Assembly: GCA_900551955.1 (NCBI GenBank)
Contig: UWSE01000022.1
Location: forward strand, 1 to 7,328
Source: an uncultured Mollicutes bacterium
GTDB lineage: Bacteria > Bacillota_I > Bacilli_A > UBA3375
Length of the DNA: 7,328 bases
Direction: 5' to 3'
Shown: positions 1 to 5,765 of the stretch, in pieces
Position numbering within the stretch: the stretch's first letter is position 1
Layout of the letters: the number at the start of each line of letters is the position of its first letter
Notes under the pieces: model-generated
What the model was told of the DNA's origin: nothing
The model's database searches: none
The model's input: only the letters and a program-made list of their open reading frames with translations
Program-made: the position numbers and the translations under genes

Positions 1-962
1 ATGCTACTTGCTGTTTTTTCAGCTTCAGTCATTGTGTGACTGTGTACTTTGTAATCATGAACAGAATCATAGTAGTAAGTTTGAGTAGCGTGAGAGTAAC
101 AAGAACTATAAATAGTACTTTCTTCATCTACGACACCTAAAGGCATTGCTACAGATCTTAATGTTTGTAATAAACGACGAACGTTTGCAGCTTCCCCTTC
201 TTGAGTTGGGAAGAAGCTGTTTACGAAAGCAACTTTTACGAAACGTGAAGTTGGATTCCAGTCACCAGGCATACCGAATGTACCATTACCTACACCGATA
301 TAGTGTAATTGTTTTTCACCCCACTTAACTGGCTTACGGCTTTCGCTAGTTAAACCTAAGTATACGTTTAAGTTTGTCAAGTGCCAATCAAAAGTTGGAC
401 CATTTGTTAAAACACCTACTGGGTTGTCATATACTTTAACTCCAGCACGCATTGGTTCAACAACAATACTAGCTTTTTCGTCACTAATTAACCAGTGAGC
501 AGGTGCTGTCCCCATTTGTTCGTTTAATGGAGTATCTACAAAGTGTAAGTTTGTTTCTAAATCGAAAGCTTTAATTTGTTCAACTGTATCAAAGTTTTCT
601 AAGATCCAAAGCATGAACTCATAACTTGTAACGTTAGTTTTACCTTCAGCTACTTCTTTGTCGTAGTGGAATAATTCTAACCCTTCAACGATTTTCCCAT
701 CGATTTTTTGAGTTGGGAAATTTAAGTTAGCTATTGCTAATCCATTTTCATTAGCCACATCAAAGTATAATGGATAATCACCAGCAGTAATTCCCATTCC
801 CATAAACGCTTTTGAAGTAGTAATATCTTCAACGTGTTTCATTGGGATGTGGTAGTTTCTTGGAGTAACCATTACTTTTTCTCCGTAAGATTGTTCTACA
901 TCTAAGTTACGTCCAAAGTATAAATTATTATTATTGTCTACAAATCTAACTCCTGTACACAT
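1..962 (-). CDS. bsh: Choloylglycine hydrolase / bile salt hydrolase (C-terminus cut by window edge)
   Basis: This N-terminal-nucleophile (Ntn) hydrolase deconjugates glycine- or taurine-linked bile salts, probably in the cytoplasm (EC 3.5.1.24). I translated 320 codons from the ATG at 962 with no stop. The product begins MCTGVRF; removal of Met1 exposes the catalytic Cys2. The other active-site residues sit where the family has them: Arg18, Asp21, Asn81 (in AIANLNFP; penicillin V acylases usually have Tyr here), Asn187 (in VLTNGPTFDW) and Arg240 (in NPTSRF). The last two lie 12 residues later than in the Clostridium perfringens enzyme because of an insertion around residues 84-112. The segment at 188-203 resembles the tetramer-forming tongue of Gram-positive enzymes. 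A GGAG site lies 8 nt before the ATG; an upstream ATG at 970 is out of frame. By alignment from memory only about 5-20 C-terminal residues are missing. The gene is monocistronic from its own promoter as far as visible. A penicillin V acylase is the main alternative, made less likely by Asn81. Confidence 0.93.
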   Translation of the reverse strand, partial: MCTGVRFVDNNNNLYFGRNLDVEQSYGEKVMVTPRNYHIPMKHVEDITTSKAFMGMGITAGDYPLYFDVANENGLAIANLNFPTQKIDGKIVEGLELFHYDKEVAEGKTNVTSYEFMLWILENFDTVEQIKAFDLETNLHFVDTPLNEQMGTAPAHWLISDEKASIVVEPMRAGVKVYDNPVGVLTNGPTFDWHLTNLNVYLGLTSESRKPVKWGEKQLHYIGVGNGTFGMPGDWNPTSRFVKVAFVNSFFPTQEGEAANVRRLLQTLRSVAMPLGVVDEESTIYSSCYSHATQTYYYDSVHDYKVHSHTMTEAEKTASS

Positions 963-992
963 AATATCATCTCCTTTTTATTTTACAAAAAT

Positions 993-1022
993 ATTATAAC
1001 TCTTTTTGTTTACAAGTGTTAT
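993..1022 (-). promoter_or_regulatory. Promoter of the bile salt hydrolase gene
   Basis: On the minus strand a perfect TATAAT -10 box lies at 998-993, about 30 bases before the start codon. The best -35 candidate is ATAACA at 1022-1017 with an 18-bp spacer (4 of 6 consensus matches), so the -35 is weak. The spacer contains TTGTAAACAA (1015-1006), a small inverted repeat with 4-bp arms. The predicted transcript would have a leader of roughly 25 bases. The promoter lies just downstream of the terminator of the preceding operon, which supports independent transcription. Confidence 0.65.
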
Positions 1023-1043
1023 CTTTTTAAATAAATTTTTATT

Positions 1044-1073
1044 AAAAAAGTCTACTTTTTAATAAGTAGACTT
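1044..1073 (-). terminator. Rho-independent terminator after the alpha/beta hydrolase gene
   Basis: Reading the minus strand, AAGTCTACTT (1073-1064) and AAGTAGACTT (1057-1048) form a perfect 10-bp stem around a 6-base ATTAAA loop. The T-run continues past the stem (1047-1044) to give six consecutive T. The first two stem bases belong to the TAA stop codon of the hydrolase gene. It ends the ispG-aspS-hydrolase unit and separates it from bsh. Confidence 0.85.
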
Positions 1074-1944
1074 AATATTTATTATAGTTATTTAAATAAT
1101 CAATCATATTATCTAAGATTTCATACTTACAATCTTCATTTAAAATTTCATGACGAAGTTCTGGATAACTCATAAAACTAATGTTTTTAAAGCCAATTTT
1201 ACGTAATGCTTGAATAGAACGTTGTAGTCCTTTTTCTCCTTCAACAATTGGATCATCGCTACCAACATAAAACTTAATTGGTAATTGTTCATTAGTAGCA
1301 TGGTGGTCTTTGTTTTTTAAATCTATGACTAGATTAAATAAATCACGATATGCACCAATTGTGAAGCGGAAACCAAAATTATCATTTTCTTTATACGCTT
1401 TTACATTATCTTGGTTTTTACTTAACCAAGTTAAATCTGGAAATTTTTTATCGGCTTTACCAAAGACTAAGTTTTCAAACATACTAGAATATGCTTCATC
1501 ACCCTTAAAGTTAATTAACATATTAGCTAGTACTTTACCAACAGGTGTTTCTACTTTTGGTGGTGGTGTACCAATTAAGATGGCTTGACTAATATCTTCT
1601 TGATGACGCATTAAGACAGCTCTTGCAATTAAACTTCCCATTGAATGTCCCATAATGATAATACGTGTATCAGGATATTCTGTTTTTAATTTATCTATAC
1701 AACTTGATACTTGGTTTAAGATGGCGTTAAATCCATCTTCATGGTCAATAACTCCTAGTTTTTCAGCGTAAGGACCATGTCCTAATACATCAAAAGTTAA
1801 AACTCCATATCCAGCTTTAGTTAGATAGTTCGCAACATCTATATAACGCGAACTATCTTCTTGCATTCCATGAATAATAATAATGTTTCCTTTAAGCTCT
1901 TGCTGATTATCCATATAAATCTTGACTGATTGATCTTGTTTCAT
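1072..1944 (-). CDS. Alpha/beta hydrolase, monoacylglycerol lipase / lysophospholipase type (Hydrolase_4)
   Basis: This is a predicted cytoplasmic serine hydrolase of the Hydrolase_4/serine aminopeptidase S33 group, which includes monoacylglycerol lipases and lysophospholipase L2-like enzymes. The true substrate cannot be read from the sequence. With the start chosen here (290 residues), the family features appear in order: the oxyanion strand and loop IIIIHGMQEDSSRY near residue 20-34, FDVLGHG near 51-57, the nucleophile elbow GHSMGS with Ser101, the acid in GSDDP (Asp231), and the base in LRHEIL (His265). The triad is complete. A variable lid region lies at about 130-205. No signal peptide or membrane helix is visible. 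A start at 1956 (four residues longer, overlapping aspS by 11 bp) is possible but has no ribosome binding site. The ATG at 1944 follows GAGGAG, which lies inside the last codons of aspS, with the same 4-nt spacing used by other genes here. It is probably translationally coupled to aspS. Confidence 0.88.
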   Translation of the reverse strand: MKQDQSVKIYMDNQQELKGNIIIIHGMQEDSSRYIDVANYLTKAGYGVLTFDVLGHGPYAEKLGVIDHEDGFNAILNQVSSCIDKLKTEYPDTRIIIMGHSMGSLIARAVLMRHQEDISQAILIGTPPPKVETPVGKVLANMLINFKGDEAYSSMFENLVFGKADKKFPDLTWLSKNQDNVKAYKENDNFGFRFTIGAYRDLFNLVIDLKNKDHHATNEQLPIKFYVGSDDPIVEGEKGLQRSIQALRKIGFKNISFMSYPELRHEILNEDCKYEILDNMIDYLNNYNKY

Positions 1945-1945
1945 C

Positions 1946-3679
1946 TTACTCCTCATCTAACTTGATGTGTAATTCTTGTAACTGTTCGCTACTAATTGTA
2001 TTAGGCGCTTCCATCATTAAGTCTTGAGCTTTATTATTTTTAGGAAAAGCAATTACATCTCTAATGCTTTCGCTATTTGTAAGTAACATACTAAAACGAT
2101 CTAAACCAATTGCTAACCCACCATGGTATGGTGCTCCATATTGGTATGCTTCAATAAAGAAGCCAAATTTATCTTGAACTTCCTGATCGTCCATAGATAA
2201 CAAATTAAACATTTGTTGTTGTAATTGGGGATTATTAATACGAATGCTTCCACCACCTAATTCATATCCATTTAAAACAATATCATACGCATTGGCTTTA
2301 GTCTCAATCGCTTTATCGCTAAATTGTTCACCAACTGGCATTGTAAATGGGTGGTGCATTGCAAATAAACGATCTAATTCTTGATCATATTCAAACATTG
2401 GCCAGTCTGTTACCCATAAAAAATTAAATTGATTAGGATCTGCTAATTGTTGCATTTCAGCAACAGTTGTTCTAATTGCACCTAATGCAGAACAAACAAC
2501 ATCCCACTCATCGGCGACAAACACAACTAATTGATTGTTGGTAATGTTTAATTGTGTTTGTAATGTAGTTAAAATTTCTGGTTCTAAGTTTTTACTAACT
2601 CCACCATTAAATTCATTGTCCATAAATTTCATCCATGCTAAACCTTTAGCATGATTTTGTTTAGCTGTTTGTTCTAAACTATCAATTGTTTTACGACTAA
2701 ATTGATCAGCTTGATCAATTACCAAACAACGTACCATTGGTGCTTGACTAAAGACGTTAAAACTAGAATCTTTAACAATGTTAGTTACATCTTGAATTAA
2801 CATTCCATAACGAGTATCTGGTTTATCACAACCATATAAATCCATTGCTTCTTGATATGTCATGTGGGCAAAGTCATCTGTAATGTTAATTCCTTTTACC
2901 TCTAACATTACTTGCTTAATCATTTTTTCAACTAAATTTTGGATTTCTACTTCATCCATAAATGACATTTCTAAATCTATTTGTGTAAATTCTGGTTGAC
3001 GATCTTTTCGTAAGTCTTCGTCTCTAAAACATTTAACAATTTGGTAGTATCGTTCAATTCCCCCAATCATTAATAAGTTTTTATAGATTTGTGGTGATTG
3101 GGGAAGAGCAAAGAATTGATGTTCATTAACACGTGAAGGTACCACGTAATCACGTGCTCCTTCTGGTGTTGATTTACTAAGCATTGGAGTTTCAATTTCA
3201 CAAAAACGCTGTTCATCTAAAAAGTTTCTAATGCTTTTTGTAATTTGGTGACGAACACGTAAATTGTTTTGCATCACATCACGACGTAAATCCAGATAAC
3301 GATATGAAAGACGTGTATCTTCGCTACTTTCTACATCATCTTCAATATTAAATGGTACTGGTTTAGCAGCATTAACTACTTCTAAATTAGTTAAACTTAA
3401 TTCTAAATCACCATTTTTAATTTTATCATTAGGATTACTACGTGCTCTAACAATTCCTGTTATACTAATACAATCTTCGTGGTGTAATTTTTTAGCTTGT
3501 TGATAAAACTCACTAGCTTCATCAACAACTACTTGAAACACTCCTGAAAAATCACGTACATCAATAAAAGTAAATTTACCAAAATCACGATGATTTTTAA
3601 CCCATCCTGCAATTGTGATTTCTTGATCTAAATTACTTTTAGAAATATCATCAATTAAAATTGATCGAAGTTTACTCAT
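1946..3679 (-). CDS. aspS: Aspartate--tRNA ligase (bacterial type)
   Basis: This class II aminoacyl-tRNA synthetase charges tRNA-Asp with aspartate using ATP in the cytoplasm (EC 6.1.1.12). The 577 residues match the bacterial family length (E. coli about 590). The N-terminal OB-fold anticodon-binding domain spans about 1-110, with GWVKNHRDFGKF at 25-36. The catalytic domain follows: YRYLDLRR at 126-133, the motif 1 region ending ETPMLSKSTPEGARDY near 163-178, the ALPQSPQ aspartate-binding loop at 191-197, motif 2 with CFRDEDLRKDRQPEFTQID at 217-235, the bacterial GAD insertion at about 285-415, MHHPFTMP at 441-448, GYELGGGSIR at 471-480, and motif 3 GLAIGLDRF at 521-529. All signature residues I can recall are present. 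Residue 33 is Phe where the well-studied non-discriminating Pseudomonas enzyme has His, which leans towards a discriminating enzyme, but tRNA-Asn specificity is not settled by this. AAGGAG lies 4 nt upstream of the ATG. It is the middle gene of the ispG-aspS-hydrolase unit. Confidence 0.98.
   Translation of the reverse strand: MSKLRSILIDDISKSNLDQEITIAGWVKNHRDFGKFTFIDVRDFSGVFQVVVDEASEFYQQAKKLHHEDCISITGIVRARSNPNDKIKNGDLELSLTNLEVVNAAKPVPFNIEDDVESSEDTRLSYRYLDLRRDVMQNNLRVRHQITKSIRNFLDEQRFCEIETPMLSKSTPEGARDYVVPSRVNEHQFFALPQSPQIYKNLLMIGGIERYYQIVKCFRDEDLRKDRQPEFTQIDLEMSFMDEVEIQNLVEKMIKQVMLEVKGINITDDFAHMTYQEAMDLYGCDKPDTRYGMLIQDVTNIVKDSSFNVFSQAPMVRCLVIDQADQFSRKTIDSLEQTAKQNHAKGLAWMKFMDNEFNGGVSKNLEPEILTTLQTQLNITNNQLVVFVADEWDVVCSALGAIRTTVAEMQQLADPNQFNFLWVTDWPMFEYDQELDRLFAMHHPFTMPVGEQFSDKAIETKANAYDIVLNGYELGGGSIRINNPQLQQQMFNLLSMDDQEVQDKFGFFIEAYQYGAPYHGGLAIGLDRFSMLLTNSESIRDVIAFPKNNKAQDLMMEAPNTISSEQLQELHIKLDEE
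1949..1954 (-). promoter_or_regulatory. Ribosome binding site that fixes the alpha/beta hydrolase start
   Basis: GAGGAG forms the last two sense codons (Glu-Glu) of aspS and lies 4 nt before the ATG at 1944. The alternative ATG at 1956 overlaps this motif and has only weak AAGTTAG upstream. Starts of aspS, ispG and alsT also show GGAG followed by exactly 4 nt and ATG, so this spacing is normal here and favours 1944. Confidence 0.7.
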
Positions 3680-3721
3680 CTGGCTCCTTATGTATGTAAA
3701 AAATTATTTTCTTATAATAAA

Positions 3722-4798
3722 TTACTTTTTATTTTCTAAGTACTCTTGTTCTAAGATTTTAATTTCTGCTTTTAGTCGATCTACTAATAGTTCTTCTTTA
3801 ACTTTTTCAATTTGTACACCGTGTCTAAACAACAAACCTTCTCCGCGTGCACAAGCAATTCCAATATCAGCTTCTTTAGCTTCACCCGGACCATTAACGG
3901 CACAACCTAGTACTGATACTTTTATTGGTGCTTTAATGGTTTGTAAGAAGTCTTCAATTTCATGAACAATTGGAAACATATCAACGGCAATACGACCACA
4001 TGTTGGACAAGAAATTAAAGTTGGCATATCGGTAATTAAATTTAAATCTTTTAAAATTTCTCTTGCCACTTTAATTTCTTCTACTGGATCTTCACTAATA
4101 CTTACACGAATGGTATTACCAATCCCCTGATTTAATAATATTCCAATTCCTATACTACTTTTAATTGTTCCACCAAAACCAGTTCCTGATTCGGTAATTC
4201 CGACATGAAGTGGGTAATCAAACATTTCACTAGCTTCTTCATAAGCTTTAATCGCCATATCTAAACTACTTGCTTTTAAGGAAATAACAATGTCATGAAA
4301 GTCTAATTTTTCCAAAAGATCAACATGATATTTAGCACTTTCAATCATTCCTTCCCAAGTCGGATATCCATATTTGTCTAAAATGTGTTTTTCTAAACTA
4401 CCTGCATTAACCCCAATTCTAATTGGAATATGTTTTTCTTTACAAGCATTAACAACTGCTTCAACTCGTTCATCATTTCCTATATTTCCAGGATTAATTC
4501 TAATTTTATCAACACCTGCTTCAATTGCTTCTAAAGCGATTAAATAATTAAAATGAATATCAGCTACAATTGGACAACTAACTTGTTTTTTAATTTCTTT
4601 AATTGCTTTAGCATCTTCTATAGTTGGACAACTAACACGAACAATTTGACAACCTGCTTCAACTAAGCGGTTAATTTGTTCAACGGTTTTGTCAACATCA
4701 GATGGTTTTGTTGTTGTCATTGATTGAATTACAACATTATCATTACCACCAATTTGGATATCTCCTACCATGACACTACGTGTTTGATTCCGTTTCAT
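3722..4798 (-). CDS. ispG: 4-hydroxy-3-methylbut-2-en-1-yl diphosphate synthase (flavodoxin/ferredoxin)
   Basis: IspG (GcpE) is the iron-sulfur enzyme that reductively converts 2-C-methyl-D-erythritol 2,4-cyclodiphosphate to HMBPP, the penultimate step of the MEP isoprenoid pathway (EC 1.17.7.1/1.17.7.3). The 358-residue protein is of the short bacterial type without the plant insertion. A TIM-barrel domain covers about 1-250, with IQSMTTT at 24-30, VADIHFN at 78-84, RINPGNIG at 100-107, RIGVNAGSLE at 127-136 and ITESGTG at 201-207. The C-terminal reductase-like domain holds the [4Fe-4S] ligands Cys264 and Cys267 (SCPTCGR), Cys299 (LGCAVNGPGEA) and Glu306, the same spacing as E. coli Cys270/273/305/Glu312. 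GGAG lies 4 nt before the ATG. It is the first gene of its unit, has its own promoter, and is followed by aspS 42 bp later with no convincing terminator between. It implies that the organism makes isoprenoids by the MEP route. Confidence 0.98.
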   Translation of the reverse strand: MKRNQTRSVMVGDIQIGGNDNVVIQSMTTTKPSDVDKTVEQINRLVEAGCQIVRVSCPTIEDAKAIKEIKKQVSCPIVADIHFNYLIALEAIEAGVDKIRINPGNIGNDERVEAVVNACKEKHIPIRIGVNAGSLEKHILDKYGYPTWEGMIESAKYHVDLLEKLDFHDIVISLKASSLDMAIKAYEEASEMFDYPLHVGITESGTGFGGTIKSSIGIGILLNQGIGNTIRVSISEDPVEEIKVAREILKDLNLITDMPTLISCPTCGRIAVDMFPIVHEIEDFLQTIKAPIKVSVLGCAVNGPGEAKEADIGIACARGEGLLFRHGVQIEKVKEELLVDRLKAEIKILEQEYLENKK

Positions 4799-4820
4799 CA
4801 GACTCCTTTAGATATATACA

Positions 4821-4849
4821 ATTATAACATTTTAAATTATTAACCTCAA
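4821..4849 (-). promoter_or_regulatory. Extended -10 promoter of the ispG-aspS-hydrolase unit
   Basis: On the minus strand, TTGAGG (4849-4844) and TATAAT (4826-4821) are separated by exactly 17 bp, and the -10 is preceded by TGT, giving an extended -10 element. This is the best sigma-A-like promoter in the window. Start of transcription would be near 4814, leaving a leader of only about 16 bases before the ispG ATG. That leaves no room for a riboswitch or leader peptide. Confidence 0.85.
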
Positions 4850-4861
4850 CTATATATAAAG

Positions 4862-4891
4862 AAAATGTATCCTAATAATAGGATACATTTT
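4862..4891 (-). terminator. Strong rho-independent terminator after the Bax-inhibitor-like gene
   Basis: A perfect 13-bp inverted repeat, AAAATGTATCCTA and its complement, surrounds a 4-base loop immediately after the stop codon of the Bax-inhibitor-like gene. On the minus strand the stem ends in TTTT followed by CTTT; on the plus strand it ends in five T, so the element could act in both directions, though I see no convergent gene that would need it. It insulates the ispG promoter from upstream transcription. Confidence 0.87.
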
Positions 4892-4894
4892 TGA

Positions 4895-5707
4895 TTAATC
4901 ATCACTATTAGAACCAAAGATTAAAATAATTAATCTAAGTACATAATAGAAGATATCAATTAAACAACTAATAATTAAGATTGAAGCAAAATATTCTTCA
5001 CCTTTATCGGCATTTTTCATCTCAGCTACTTGCATTAAAGCTCTAAGATATAAAACAAATGAAAATACCACAAATAATAATGAAATACCAATGGCAACTG
5101 GGTTAAATCCTAACACTGCATCATAATAGATGTTTAGTAATCCAGGCATCCCAAAGAAACTTAATAACAATCCAATTGCGAAGAAGACAATCATAAAGGT
5201 TGATGTAAAGATCGCCAATCGTAAAATAATTGTTCCATATTTTAATGAAGCTTCAAAATGTTTAAGTAACATTGGAATTAAGGCAATTCCGGCTAAAGCT
5301 AATGAAATTACAATAAGCAATGCTAATCCAATAATTGAACCTAAATTTTCTAACATAGCTCCATTAGTTGCATAGATCCCATAAGCTAGTAAGTTATTAC
5401 AAACTTCTCCTAAGAACACACCTTCAATAACAATATTTGCTAACCAGAATAATACTTGCGTAATTCCTGTTGTTGTTCTTGTTTTGTTGGCACAAAACGG
5501 TGCAACAAAACACACTAAAATTAATAATATTGTTAATCCAATAAATGGTTGATTCATTGAAATACTAAACCCTGTTACAAAATAAGTAAATGTAATTGCC
5601 GCAACAATTAACAATCCAATCAATGATTTTGCAATTACTCCTGATTTTGTAATTGTTTGATGGGGCATTTCATACATTGGTTGACCATAATTATTATATT
5701 GATCCAT
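4895..5707 (-). CDS. Bax inhibitor-1/YccA-like membrane protein (BaxI_1-type)
   Basis: This is a 270-residue integral membrane protein. After a short polar, Tyr/Gln-rich N-terminus (1-20) come about seven hydrophobic helices near 24-46, 54-72, 82-109, 121-146, 160-184, 200-222 and 240-264, and a short acidic tail GSNSDD. The start of helix 1 (ITKSGVIAKSLIGLLIV) and the polar segment AEMKNADKGEEYF before the last helix, which contains IDIFYYVLRLI, resemble the bacterial Bax-inhibitor-1-like group (Pfam BaxI_1, COG4760), which is related to the calcium-leak protein YetJ of Bacillus. Its role in bacteria is poorly defined; ion (calcium) leak or membrane-protein quality control are suggested by relatives and are inference here. 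GAGGAGG lies 6 nt before the ATG. It has its own promoter and terminator, although read-through from alsT is possible because no terminator lies between them. Confidence 0.82.
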   Translation of the reverse strand: MDQYNNYGQPMYEMPHQTITKSGVIAKSLIGLLIVAAITFTYFVTGFSISMNQPFIGLTILLILVCFVAPFCANKTRTTTGITQVLFWLANIVIEGVFLGEVCNNLLAYGIYATNGAMLENLGSIIGLALLIVISLALAGIALIPMLLKHFEASLKYGTIILRLAIFTSTFMIVFFAIGLLLSFFGMPGLLNIYYDAVLGFNPVAIGISLLFVVFSFVLYLRALMQVAEMKNADKGEEYFASILIISCLIDIFYYVLRLIILIFGSNSDD

Positions 5708-5735
5708 AATTTTCCTCCTCTATGTCTCTATATAT

Positions 5736-5765
5736 ATTATAACCCTTTTTGTCAATTAATTCCAA
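5736..5765 (-). promoter_or_regulatory. Promoter of the Bax-inhibitor-like gene
   Basis: A perfect TATAAT -10 box lies at 5741-5736 on the minus strand. TTGGAA (5765-5760) at 18-bp spacing is the best -35 (4 of 6); it lies in the last codons of alsT. A consensus TTGACA at 5755-5750 is only 8 bp from the -10 and cannot be its partner. The 19 bases at 5752-5734 match the -10 region of bsh at 18 positions. Confidence 0.62.

Noticed and set aside
146..328. Plus-strand open frame of 60 codons
   Set aside because: It lies entirely antisense to bsh, whose catalytic residues and length are intact, and has no family resemblance or ribosome binding site.
968..970. Alternative ATG upstream of bsh
   Set aside because: It is out of frame with bsh and overlaps the ribosome binding site; starting at 962 places the catalytic Cys at residue 2 as the family requires.
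1310..1588. Plus-strand open frame of 92 codons
   Set aside because: It is antisense to the alpha/beta hydrolase, which has a full catalytic triad; composition is that of a shadow frame.
3695..3720. Possible terminator hairpin between ispG and aspS
   Set aside because: On the minus strand there is only a 5-bp all-AT stem before a T-run; too weak to terminate, so the genes are taken as co-transcribed.
3690..3965. Plus-strand open frame of 91 codons
   Set aside because: It is antisense to the end of ispG across the Fe-S cluster region; Ser-rich shadow translation with no recognisable domain.
5130..5375. Plus-strand open frame of 81 codons
   Set aside because: It is antisense to membrane helices of the Bax-inhibitor-like gene, with no independent support.
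5750..5755. Consensus TTGACA -35 box upstream of the Bax-inhibitor-like gene
   Set aside because: It is only 8 bp from the TATAAT box and no other -10 lies 16-18 bp downstream, so it cannot form a normal promoter.
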